Below are positions 1 to 9,790 of a stretch of 64,000 bases of DNA, one piece after another; within the stretch, counting starts at the first letter, position 1, and every line of letters starts with the position of its first letter. Position numbers and translations under genes: made by a program. Source of the stretch: Piezodorus guildinii (taxonomy: Eukaryota > Arthropoda > Insecta > Hemiptera > Pentatomidae); the NCBI GenBank assembly GCA_023052935.1, contig CM041292.1:90565169-90629168 (forward strand), written 5' to 3'. The notes under the pieces are model-generated. The model was not told the DNA's origin and made no database searches. It worked only from the letters and a program-made list of their open reading frames with translations.

Positions 1-770
1 CATATTATCTAGTTAGAATTGATAAATAACGGCTTAATATTGCAAATTTCATCAACAAATATAGGATAAAAGTGCAAACATATTTTTGTATGCAATTTTT
101 TAACACAAGAATAGCATACAATAGAAAAAAAATTATTCTGGGACTAAGTCAACTAAGAATAACAGTTATGTACAATTGAAATATAAAATATGTCCGGCCA
201 ATAGACAAAATAAACATGTTTAATTATTATTTACAATGGTAAAATAAGGAGAAATACTATGCATAAAAAATAACAAAGAAATTAATAAAAAAAATATATC
301 TTCTAAATTTTGTCTTCTGATAAAGTAAAATCTTATTTTAACAAAATGAAATTAAAATTTGGGCCGTAAACATTAATCTTCATTCATTCAATGTAAATTT
401 CTAGATAGAATTGGCAAATCACATTTTCTGATCGTCTATTTGGGATGGTATAATATATAGGAATAGTTGGGATTTGAATGAGGGTAAAGAAGCAGTATGG
501 CGAATATGGCTTGGTAGAGAATTCCAGAGTGTAGCAGAGCGAACAATAATGGAACGATCAAAAGGTAAAGCAGAGTGATGAAAAGCCGATAAAACTAACT
601 GATTGTGAAAACAAAATAAAATAGATTATTTGATAAACACATTTTTCTATCGAAACTTTATGTAATCAATTCTTTGATCCTTTTTCATCTCTAAATGTAT
701 TTAAACATTCTTAAGTTAATTTTAACAATGGAGGTAAGTGAAAATCGTGCGTTGCGCAAACCAGATTTTT
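1..770 (+). mobile_element. HX repeat copy 1, left-truncated by window start, split by a LINE
   Basis: Non-autonomous repeat of the HX family that dominates the window. The distal part matches other copies: the block with ggagaaaagagcaaacat-like sequence near 75-100, the gagtgatgaaaagccgataa block at 568-590, and the right terminus with GGAGGTAAGTG at 730-740, followed by about 27 bp ending CCAGATTTTT at 770. A minus-strand LINE fragment interrupts it between about 150 and 568. There is no coding capacity. The right flank (771 onward) is shared with the copy ending at 13350. The family assignment rests on comparison with at least 12 other copies here and is secure; the element class is inferred. 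Confidence 0.85.
150..568 (-). mobile_element. 5'-truncated LINE fragment encoding RT C-terminus
   Basis: Read on the minus strand from about 568, the DNA stays open for some 45 codons to a TGA near 398. It encodes FDRSIIVRSATLWNSLP followed by SLPSFKSQL. The pattern R-S-x-x-L-W-N-S-L-P then S-x-x-S-F-K is the characteristic end of non-LTR retrotransposon ORF2 (Jockey/CR1-type families). The 3' UTR would be about 150-395. It is inserted inside an HX copy, so it is younger than that copy. No poly(A) or clean target duplication could be defined. It is a dead fragment. Confidence 0.7.
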
Positions 771-1576
771 ACTACTGAAATAATTTTAGTAAGCGAAACC
801 AGAAGACAACAATGTCCGTAATGATTTTTGTTTGAACGTTCATATGATGTTATATTTAAATCATTATATAGGACAAGATATAATTACTATACATAAAAAA
901 TAATATCGCGATTCTCAGTTTTCGCGATCGATGAATTTTGATAAGGTTTTCACAAACATTCTTTTGTGAAGATTTATAAGTAAAAAACATTGCAATAAAG
1001 TTTCCTCTAGGTGGAAAAATTAAATTACCTGTAATCAAGGCATCAAAAATCTTTCCTGGAATATGAGTAGTAATAAAGACATATAATAAATAGATCGTTG
1101 GAAAGCGTAAGAATTTAGAAACGCTTGTTATATGTAATGTTTGTAATGACGGAGGTTATGGAATTCAGTGTTGTCATCGTATAGTATTCTTCTATAAAGT
1201 CCGACGATTTTAGAAAGAATATTACGTACTAAATCGTTTTAAATCCAATAACTGACATTGTTATGATTCTTTGCTCCTTCTTTAAAGACTATTTTATGAA
1301 ATGAGATGTTCCACATTAACTGAAGGGATTTTTTGTGGATACTAAATTTAACTATTTTATATGTATCTTAAATTGTTCATTTGAATAATAATATAATAAT
1401 GAAATGAATAAAATAGGAACCGTTTTAATTTCTGTTTTATTATAATTTTTTTTATAAACAGTATAACATACTGGTGTAAGAATTTGATTTTATTTAAATC
1501 CATCGATTTTCCATATTACTGCTCTTAAGTTTCTTTTTCTGTGTCTCTATTTATCTCTCTCTCTCTCTCTCTCTCT

Positions 1577-1623
<47 letters not shown>

Positions 1624-1737
1624 CTAGCGGTTCTTGATTTCTGTGATAGCTCTAAATCGGTCAAACAGTGAGTGCATTTTAAAACATAAATGACACCAGA
1701 TTCTAATAGCGCCCGCGCTAAGCGTCGATTCACAAGT
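771..1737 (+). mobile_element. Second Helitron-like non-autonomous family (E), copy 1
   Basis: This segment aligns with 50729-51599 over several blocks: the ttttgataaggttttcac block (about 937-953), the cattgcaataaag block (about 988-1000), the cgttggaaagcg block (about 1096-1107) and the ctctaaatcggtca block (about 1650-1663). The 3' end (about 1710-1737) corresponds to the CTAG-T terminus of the 50.7 kb copy. The first 280 bp also match 13351-13625. A CT/TA microsatellite lies inside it. There are no open frames of note. The boundary with HX at 770 may be a true element junction or a shared older insertion. Confidence 0.6.
1551..1622. repeat. (CT)n-(TA)n compound microsatellite
   Basis: About 14 CT units run directly into about 21 TA units. 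It lies inside the E-family copy and is absent from the 50.7 kb copy, so it expanded after insertion. Confidence 0.95.
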
Positions 1738-2223
1738 ATAAATATATAATTTTATTCGCATGGACAGATATTTGCTACTTCAAACCATATTAGTTAACTA
1801 TTTGTCTCTGAAAAATAACATGACTATCATAGAATCAGTCATCCAAAACTAATCTGAAATGTTAGGTTATTCGCATAGTTAGCTTTTTTCCAAGTAAAGG
1901 CAAGCAATAGACGAAACTACATTTTGCTTGCTTTAAACAATTTTATCATCCTTGTTGAAAACAAAACAAAGAATAAGTACATGAATCCAGGGTAAATGCA
2001 GAAGAAGAATGGTTTTCAATATATGATAATGTTATGGTGGAAGAGATTGAATGACTATAATCTATTTTAAAAAGAATGTTATAAAAATAATTTAATGAAA
2101 AATAGAACCTCTTTAATTTCTCACCGCCATAAGACAAAAAGTACACCCGTTCAATAACATTATATTATGATATATTTAAATGCAAAGGAGTAATAAATAA
2201 ATTATTTCACCATTGAAAGCAAA

Positions 2224-2448
2224 TTGGTTGTCATAATTAACGCCGTTGGCAGGAAAATGCAAAACTATACTTCCGCCCTAGAGATTGTAGATAAACGAGA
2301 ATTGCGTATGATTGATCACGTTGCTTATGATCAACTGGTGGAAGACTATTTTCTTTATCGCCTTCTCAGTAATGGACTCAATCGTCACATTAACTTTTAT
2401 GTATATGAGACTTATAAAAAAAATTACCTTGGCAACGGCAATTTCTAA
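2224..2448 (+). CDS. Unrecognised short coding-like frame
   Basis: An open frame of 74 codons ending in TAA, with third-position use more gene-like than its surroundings. The predicted product has a mixed charged and hydrophobic middle (ALEIVDKRELRMIDH, then an aromatic stretch YFLYRLL). No ATG opens it. A CAG at about 2250 could be a splice acceptor, which would make this a terminal exon. No family was recognised. It could equally be a decayed transposase piece or chance. Confidence 0.2.
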   Translation: MVVIINAVGRKMQNYTSALEIVDKRELRMIDHVAYDQLVEDYFLYRLLSNGLNRHINFYVYETYKKNYLGNGNF

Positions 2449-2860
2449 TGGAGTATAAAATGTTAAAGACTTAATGGTATACTAGTTATGAACGCATACA
2501 TATTTATAATTTTTATTTGGAATCTTAGTTATTACTGATAATATATAACATGATGGACTCGAAAAGGGTCAGGTGTACACTGGTTATTGCAAATTAAGGA
2601 GAATGGAATATGGAATATAAAGTGACCAACATATTCTTATAATCTCTACCAGAATCAATGTAGAAAGGACAGTAATAAAAATTCTTTAGCTTTTTGTAAA
2701 TGGATATGTAATACACGAAAATGGAGCCATTAAATAAATACATGTAGCGGTTCATAAGTTGTAATAATGTGGACTTTAGAATACGATATACAGTAATATT
2801 GGAAGGAATTAGTCAGGGTGGCGGTAAATGAAACAACTAAATAGTTTCAACTATTAATTG

Positions 2861-2896
2861 CTTGCCAACGTTTCGACTCCCATTGTGGGTCATCAA
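2861..2896 (-). ncRNA. Hammerhead-like core in a decayed repeat
   Basis: On the minus strand the order is TTGATGA, a CCC/GGG hairpin with a 5-nt loop, then GTCGAAACGTT. This resembles the hammerhead order CUGANGA, stem II, GAAA, then UH. The first base of the core is T instead of C. Extra bases separate stem II from GAAAC. Any catalytic activity is unproven; related motifs occur at 10458, 34839, 53971 and 60550. Confidence 0.25.
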
Positions 2897-3107
2897 CCAA
2901 CGATTCGTCCTCGACATACAGTAATATTTGTAAAGCTCCTTAATAATATGTTTGATCCAATAAGACGAAGTATGAAATAATAAAAAAGAAGAAAAGATGT
3001 TTTCTATTGTAGTTTTATTTTTTTATTTTAGCAAAGAAACAATACTTTTACATATTTTATTTCATAGAGTCCCATATAAAGAGTTTTCTCTTTAAGTTCT
3101 ACTAAAT

Positions 3108-3109
<2 letters not shown>

Positions 3110-3141
<32 letters not shown>
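3110..3141. repeat. (AT)n microsatellite
   Basis: An uninterrupted AT dinucleotide run of about 16 units. Confidence 0.95.
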
Positions 3142-3144
<3 letters not shown>

Positions 3145-3589
3145 GGAAATTGTGCGTCGGGAACGTTTGACATAATAAACCAGGTATGCGTAAAAACCTC
3201 AATTAAAATGAAAAGCCGCACTAAACTGAAATTACATATTGATGAAAGTGGCTCCTCTATATACTGAGATTAGATTTTATCTCAAGTATACATACATTTA
3301 CTTGGTAATATTAAGTTCTTTCTCATATGAGACAATTCTAACAGTGATAAGAGATTTAATTTCCGCATATGAAAAGAACAAAAATCAAATACTTAAATAG
3401 AAAATAAATTCTGCATTATCCTGGGACAAGCCCCTTTAGACAAAAATTAACAAATTATATTTCAGAGGCTTAGAGTAATATAAACAAGTTAACTAAAACT
3501 CATAGAAAATAGACATACGCATATAAGTAGAAAATAAGATGGAATAAAATAGAGCCTTATTTACAATTCTGTGACGACTGGTTGGTTAG

Positions 3590-4035
3590 AAGATGAATTA
3601 ATAAGCGGGATTTAAAAGTAGGAGGAGAGTTCGAGTGACGGAGAGAAGAGGAATAGAGTTCCATAAGGTTGAGGATCGGATAAGAAACGATCTGTCGAAT
3701 TGTGAAGAACGATGGGCCGTAGTGTATAAATCACGGCGTGTATAACGGGAATGGACAGAGGATTTGAATTGTAGGAGGTCGAAATTATACGATAAACGGC
3801 GGGATTGGATAAGTTGGTAAAGGAATGATGCCAAGAAATACTTGGGACGATTGGAAGGGTAAAGCCATTTCAACTCGCAATCGAATTCGGAGACGGAGGT
3901 GTTAATAGAGACCCCGAAGATAAATCTTAGAGAAATAATAAAATAAACCACGAGCATATTAACAATCAGCAGGGGAACGCCAAGGCAAAGTTGTCCTCCA
4001 TATGTGAAGAGACAAGCAAGAGCCAAACGCTATTA
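3590..4035 (-). mobile_element. LINE fragment, RT C-terminal region
   Basis: A 142-codon minus-strand frame (4026 to 3598). Its end reads HSRYTRRDLY, then HRSSQFDRSFLIRSS and LWNSIPLL. The motif R-x-T-R-x-D-L followed by H-R-S, F-x-x-S-F and L-W-N-S-I-P is the conserved ORF2 tail of non-LTR retrotransposons. The frame is intact only for this tail; no reverse transcriptase catalytic box is present. It is the same broad type as the fragment at 150-568. It is 5'-truncated and dead. Confidence 0.75.
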
Positions 4036-4212
4036 TCTTTACCACACTATTATAGAACATATCTAGTATTGATAGCCAACCCAACCTGGGTGAGAGTGCT
4101 TATTACAATCATTCCGGGCTAGTGTGGAGAATCAGGCTATTGCCAAAACTCAAATATAGGGAACAGGAAAGGGGTTATACTGAAGTACTGGGATGGGAGG
4201 TATGGGTGGTGA

Positions 4213-4479
4213 CATACCAGAACGCATTTACTATCTTCAGAGGATTTTGGATTCAAAGTAATAGATGCGTTTGATGATAAAAACAAATTGCCTGTTCTCC
4301 ACAATTTGAGTTCAATGAGGGAAAGGTGTCTTTGCCAGTTTAAAAATGCTGTTTCAGAATCTAAATCAGATGATAGGATAGCGATATTATTAGCAAATGT
4401 TGTCAGAAGGTATCTGGATGTGTTCTTACTCATAAATACACACCGCCGTTTTTATTTGACGAAAGCAGAAAAGGTTTAA
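4213..4479 (+). CDS. Unrecognised coding-like frame, possible terminal exon
   Basis: The frame is open from a TGA just upstream (4210-4212) to TAA at 4477-4479. A pyrimidine-rich tract ending CAG at 4238-4240 could be a splice acceptor, giving an exon of about 79 codons. The product starts EDFGFKVIDAFDD and contains NLSSMRERCLCQFKNA and RIAILLANVVRRYL, a plausible helix-forming charged protein. No family was recognised. No ATG is required if it is an internal or terminal exon. The opposite strand is also open for 98 codons but looks less gene-like. Confidence 0.3.
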   Translation, partial: HTRTHLLSSEDFGFKVIDAFDDKNKLPVLHNLSSMRERCLCQFKNAVSESKSDDRIAILLANVVRRYLDVFLLINTHRRFYLTKAEKV

Positions 4480-4599
4480 GAAATTTCAAATGAAACTAAA
4501 TTTTAAATTGTATTTTAAATAGGAGGATAACTGAAAGATGAGTGATGAGCGTACCAGGATTTTAAAAATTGGATCAGTTTTCATTTGCTTATTAAACTT

Positions 4600-4860
4600 A
4601 ATGATTTTTATTCATTGCAGCTGACATCAGTGATTTTGTTTTTGTTCGACGCTATCTCGCCATTGTAGCCTACATGCTGCTTTCTTCGGTGTGGTGGTGA
4701 GGCCGTAGTGTAAATGCCGAGTTAAAAGCACCCCGACACCTAGATGTGAACTCGAAATTATTTTATCTTTTAGGAAGTTGAATTATCGCGCGCGGATTGT
4801 TCCCATGCCTTAACTCGCTCAGCCACCCAACTCCCACCCCTGGGAACAGCGATTTGATTT
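4600..4860 (-). mobile_element. tRNA-derived SINE-like element (family D)
   Basis: On the minus strand a GC-richer block begins with a tRNA A-box-like segment (GTGGCTGAGCGAGTTAAGGC, about 4805-4824), typical of tRNA-Leu/Ser-type heads. About 65 bp further is a degenerate B-box (TTTCGAGTTCAC). The remainder is an unrelated tail. No clear target duplication or second copy was found in the window. An ancient tRNA pseudogene is the alternative. Confidence 0.45.
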
Positions 4861-6904
4861 TTCGTTTCACAACCAGTAGTAATGGGTTATTTCTACGATA
4901 GTTAAATTATCCCTGGCAATATGACTATCACAGAGATTCCTTCCATCTCTATTTTGAGCAAGACCAGCGGCTCTCTTTAGATCGAATGACCTAAAAGACG
5001 GAAAATTTTACTTACAACCTCTTGGAAAGGGTGCATTGAGATTGTCAACTTCATTCCTTCACATCTCGCAATCTTTTGGAATGCATAGGGTTTTTGATCC
5101 TTGTTTGTGTGTTTGTGTTTGTTTTTTTTACGCCACATTTCCTTTCGTTTGCTATACTATTGGACATGCGTAGCTTTCGTTCGCATTGAAGAGGTGTCGA
5201 GAAGAGGGGTTAATTAATGTTTAAGCACATTTAAATTCATTATTTTCTTCTAGGCACGTTCAGTTATCCCCTTGAATGAATATAGAACTCCATTTTTCAT
5301 TGATAATTTGACTTAGAGCAATGCTGTTTGCGAATTTTTAAAAATCACAAACCGAAAGATTATTTGGAATTACGTTATTTCTGATTTCTTTAAAGATCAG
5401 GTGGTAGAAGGTGTCAAGGTTCTTGCTTCTTTATATTTTTACTGGCTAGAGTTACAACGTTAATTAAAATGCATGCTGCGAAAATCCCTTATCACAGTTT
5501 CATGACACTATCAGTAGACGGCATCATATTGTAGGGACAGCAGTGAGGGCAGGCTGATGCCTAAGGATACGCAGCAAGTGAGATGTTAAATTAAAGTCCC
5601 CGATCTCAGCTAATTAGTGTTGCGGGGTCGGGCGCCGAGAAATCGATGTTGGGGGCCCGCATGTGCTTAGCCCCCCCGCCCCTGAATATTTTATTGCCGC
5701 CAAGTCTCGCGGGGGCTGTGCCTATACCGGCACTAACTCTTGTTTTTAAAAATTCAATTAAATAAAACCAACCCATGGATGAAAAAATGGATGTATTTGA
5801 AGGCGATGGGGGGATCGGCGCAAGAGAGTCAGTGAGTAATGTGACCATTTTAACCTTCTGTGTGGGAGGGTGTGTCCCCAGGTTGTCGGATCCGGTCCGT
5901 TGTTGTATGCACAAAATATTAATATTCAACTTTGTTTAAGGACTGTCGTCAAACATAGTTTGAAGTTTAGGACAATATTAACCAAAAAGCGAAAAAAGCT
6001 TGATGAGGTTTGTAGAAGAGATTATCACACTGATGAACTATTACAAGCATTTCAAAAAAATGTTTACAAAGTTTATACTTATCGGTACAAACTTGGGCAT
6101 TATCCCCGAAATAAATCTACATAAGAAAATACCGAAATTCTGACTCTACGTTTAAAATATCGTCCTCTCTAGAAAAACCCTCTGAGCAGAATTCCACCTC
6201 ATGCGATCCAAATTGCGACGCTAGTCTAGTACATTAAACGAGGTTTTCATAAAACTTTTTAAAATTGAAATCTTTTTAAGCAATCATCCAGCAAAATAGA
6301 GTTACTCATTGAATTTCAATTCGTATCGGATCTTTTTAATTTAGCGTTTTATTAACAACAGTATAACACATACACAATGTAATTTATCCTTCTTAAACGA
6401 AATTTTACATTCAATGAGAGGAAGGATTCAAATCAAATCCATTCAAGGAAACGCCTGACTCGTTGGACATTACCTTCTCAACAAGGACAAAGGGCCGTTC
6501 TAACAGGTATCCGTTAAATATTAACTGTAGTTTAACCGAGTAACTGTAAATATTTAACAGAAACCTGTAAGAACATCTCTTGAACTGTTTTGTAGGCGCC
6601 GCAAAAACACCTCAGATGCGAAGGCTCCTCCTATAGTATATATAACCTTTCAACTTACCTCATGCAGGAAACTAATTATATAAATCGAATATAATAATTC
6701 TAATAAGTCCTTTCGAAGCTGCTGGATAGGTTCACTTACTAACAATCAATAGAAGGCGACCGTATGTTAACCACCACATTAAAGAGCCAAAGAGATATCC
6801 TCGCTGTCTAATTCTTTATCGGCACCGAGAACTTCCTTGACCGCAACTTATTATAGCAATAATACTTCCTCTTCTCGTAGACCTCACTGCATTGAAAAGT
6901 TCTT
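4861..6904. other. Intergenic DNA with a GC-rich block at about 5520-5900
   Basis: Mostly unremarkable AT-rich sequence. The 5520-5900 block is clearly GC-richer (runs of G and C near 5650-5690) and carries a 107-codon minus-strand frame (5929-5606) and a plus-strand frame (5870-6124). Neither gives a recognisable product. It may be a decayed repeat, but no second copy is present here. Confidence 0.4.
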
Positions 6905-8230
6905 TGAAGAAATTGATTATGGAATTGTTAATACAGTTAGAGATAAAAATGATTAAAACCATTAAACAACTAATTAAATTGAAGCATCTGTTTTATTAAA
7001 AAATCTATTAAATTATTATCTAAAATAATCAGTTAGTTTTATTGGCTTTTCATCACTCATTACTGTTATAAGGTTTTGTATAAGATAATATTTGTTTCTA
7101 AAATCTTCAGCGTTCCAACGGTATATTATACTCTTCTTATGTTCAAAAACAAAAAATTGCATTAAACAAATATTTTTTTAGTTTTTTTCCTTTAGTTGGA
7201 TATCGAATTCTTTCATGTTTTATATTTACCTGTTTTTTATCAATCGTGTCAAGATGATATGGTTATTTTTATAATATCTATAAATTCAAAGGTACTTTAG
7301 AAGAAGAAAAATTTAAAATATCGGCACTTAAGCCTTGTCAGACTATTTTAGTTAGAATGAAACCTACATATCAAAGCATATTAAATTTTACATTGATATA
7401 AGGAGTTTAATCAAAATCGTTAGGGCCATTTTTGAGAAAATCGTAAAAAGGTGTAAAACTCATGGTATTAAGTGGCTCTTCAGATTAGCTAATTTTGATG
7501 AAAATCTGGAGTTCTGACACTGGTCAGATCCTCCACTCATGTACTGTATGTTTGTGGCTATTCCGCCCTAGCTCGGCCTCCACTGGCTTACACCAGTGAA
7601 CGCCGGGGAGAGGCGCTGGGATCTCTTGGATTCGGCTTCTCCCCCCACTTGTGGAGGGAGCAGCGGAGTCTAGGGTCCCTTTAGCAGATTGTATATATTG
7701 TATATAGTTAAGTTTGCTTGTATGATTTTTATTTATTTCCCAACTTGTATTTATCTCTACTACAGGTTGTTGTTTTGATTTGTTTGTTGTTTTTTGTTTT
7801 TATTAATTGTTATTTTCTTGTATATATTTGAATTTATTTATTTCCGATTTTATGTAATTTGACTTTATCATCATTATTCTGTATATATTGTATGAATGTG
7901 TACTACATCTCTATTACTATTGTTCATTATGTAACAAACTGTAATATTTCTCAATAAAATAAAAAAAAAATAAAAAAATAAAAAATTTTGATGAAAAAGG
8001 TTCTGTATCCTCTCGGGCGTATAGTTGTCTTAAATATGAAATTTCAGTTACATAGGAATTTTCGTTTTCGCGCTGGACTTACCACACACACACACACAGA
8101 TCTTATTGCGGGACTTAGTCATTTAGACGCAGGGGACCCTAAAACGCGTATTTCCGTTGAAATCTGGAATTTGAAAATTTTCTCGATCGCAATACTTTCC
8201 CTTACTATATATATAGGTATGTGAAAGTAA
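6905..8230 (-). mobile_element. HX repeat copy 2 with a LINE tail inserted inside
   Basis: HX copy in reverse orientation. The outer roughly 50 bp of the blunt end are missing at about 6905. The hairpin end lies at about 8190-8230 (CCCTTACTATATATATAGG then TGTGAAAGTAA). It carries the family blocks for ggtgcaaaatgcatggta-type, gcccgagatgttaca-type and gggaccctaaaacgcg-type sequence. A LINE 3' tail with a 14-bp target duplication splits it at 7505-7983. It has no coding capacity. Confidence 0.85.
7505..7983 (+). mobile_element. LINE 3' tail (family LT) with 14-bp target duplication
   Basis: The direct repeat AATTTTGATGAAAA flanks the insert at 7491-7504 and 7984-7997. The insert ends in AATAAAATAAAA-type A-rich sequence, so target-primed reverse transcription is the likely mechanism. 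A GC-rich head (about 7560-7680, containing GAGGCGCTGGGATCTC) is shared with 48750-48770. The tail ending GTAATATTTCTCAATAAAA is shared with 34004-34286 and 34300-34545. It is a 5'-truncated non-LTR 3' UTR; the coding part of the parent element is not in this window. Confidence 0.85.
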
Positions 8231-8913
8231 AAAGAACCATTAAAACCTATTTAGACAGTTTAGAAATTAGTTGTTACTATAAATATACATATAGCTATGA
8301 CAGTGGTATTTATAACTTCGTACGGCGGACGGACGAAAATTGTAGTATTCGTTATTAGGGTTGTAAGTACCTTAAAAAGTACATTAAGACCTCAAATTTT
8401 GAGGAGAAAGGGGATTTATATATATTTTTTTGGACGATTACAAGGGTTCATTATTGAAAATATAAACCAATACATTCAATAAGGGCGCCAAGAAAGCTCA
8501 GCTAGAACAAAACCAACCTTTTGTATCCCTTGTTCAAAACTATCTACATTCAATGACAGTAGGGACCTAGTTGAACATTTAAATCGTACCAAAAATATAA
8601 TGGACTTCTATGAATTATATTATTAGCGTAGTTCACTAGAAAAGAAACCAAACACGCCCTTGGGATCTACATTCAGTGAAATTTAGATATATATCTATAT
8701 TCCAAGAATTAAAAACTGCGCAACTATACAGAATACGTCAATACTTAAACTCCGAGTCAGGTTTCAGACCCTCTCAATCATTCAGATTAATATCCTAGAT
8801 TGTACAGACAATATTGAGAAACCAAAAGGATATACCATCGGAAATCATTTAATACCTGTTTTTCGTAATTAATAAACTTATTAATAGCTCTTATTTTTTA
8901 GATTTAGATATTG
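8231..8913. other. AT-rich DNA without a recognised feature
   Basis: Short frames only; no repeat family from elsewhere in the window was recognised. Confidence 0.5.
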
Positions 8914-9444
8914 CTATCGACTACAAGGGATTGTTTTAAAGGTTTCTATTGAAGCTGATGAGGCTGGATATGACGCATATCTAGCCCAAGGTGACTGCCC
9001 CCATGCGGGCGTCAACCTCCCGCCAACCCTCTCGTCGATACTAACGCCCTCCCGATCAGTAACGGCTCCAAGCATATGGACCGGAAAAAAATATTGAACG
9101 GCTGATACTGGAACTCTATTGAGCCTATAGATGAAATAATAGGTCAGATCATATTTATATGTTATAATTAACGGAAATACGGGTTCTCTGAAAAATAATG
9201 CAGTATCGCGGATTTTAAAATACAACGAACGCTGGTAGTAATCAAAGAAGTCTCCATTACTTTCAATTGGTATTTTCCAACGTAAAGGCAGTTGTTCCAT
9301 ACCCTCTGCATATCCGGAATCTTTAGAATTCATCAATTCAAAAAAGCCATTTTCATAGAATCTTTGATCAATAAATTGTTGGGCTGCTTCACCTTTGTTG
9401 GGCTGCTTTGTATGACGTATACTGTTATCATATACTTTTCTCAA
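8914..9444 (-). CDS. 176-codon unrecognised open frame, longest in the window
   Basis: The frame starts at codon TTG immediately after a TTACCAG acceptor-like site (9445-9451, minus strand), so it may be an exon rather than an ATG-initiated gene. The first about 115 residues look protein-like: charged N-terminus, FYENGFFELMNSKDSGY, LPLRWKIPIES, then an aromatic-rich stretch (FFDYYQRSLYFKIRD, YKYDLTYYFIYRL). The last about 55 codons are GC-richer and differ in composition, and there the plus strand is open too. No family could be named. It could be a domesticated or decayed transposon or viral protein, or a real exon. Confidence 0.35.
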   Translation of the reverse strand: MRKVYDNSIRHTKQPNKGEAAQQFIDQRFYENGFFELMNSKDSGYAEGMEQLPLRWKIPIESNGDFFDYYQRSLYFKIRDTALFFREPVFPLIITYKYDLTYYFIYRLNRVPVSAVQYFFPVHMLGAVTDREGVSIDERVGGRLTPAWGQSPWARYASYPASSASIETFKTIPCSR

Positions 9445-9499
9445 CTGGTAAATAATCTCTTAAGACATTGATCGTTGTTGTTTCAGCAAAGAAGCAAGC

Positions 9500-9790
9500 C
9501 AAAAGTTTTACAACACTGATTTTATTGACTGTCGTTTGATGACCGAGGAACTCAACTTTCGATTTGCTCACACAGTTACTCTGCTAATTCTCGTGCAGTT
9601 GTTCTGAAATTGTCTTCAGTCGTCATGCAGCGCCTCCGAGGCAAAAAGTCCTTTCACGAACTTCATTGCCATTCAGGCTGAAATCTCCGATTCGAAATTG
9701 TTTAAAGAACCTTAGAACGGTGCCTCACCTTACACTTCGTAGATGTTTCAGGCCGTTTGGGTCCGGTTCTGGAATAGTTTATCTGGTAAA
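9500..9790 (-). pseudogene. Possible decayed mariner-type transposase fragment
   Basis: On the minus strand near 9580-9630 one frame reads TTEDNFRTTARELAE, resembling the second helix-turn-helix of Tc1/mariner transposases, where a T-T-x-x-L-A motif precedes the recognition helix. In-frame stops follow at once, and no DDD catalytic region was found. No terminal inverted repeats were identified. The match is short, so the call is tentative. Confidence 0.2.

Larger units (their letters stand above)
1738..3589. other. AT-rich intergenic or intronic DNA
   Basis: No recognised gene apart from a short coding-like frame at 2224-2448. It holds an (AT)n microsatellite at about 3110-3141 and a hammerhead-like repeat end at 2861-2896. 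The rest is A/T-rich sequence with frequent stops on all frames. Confidence 0.5.

Noticed and set aside
1551..1622. Regulatory GAGA-type tract
   Set aside because: It is a compound microsatellite inside a repeat copy without nearby gene evidence.
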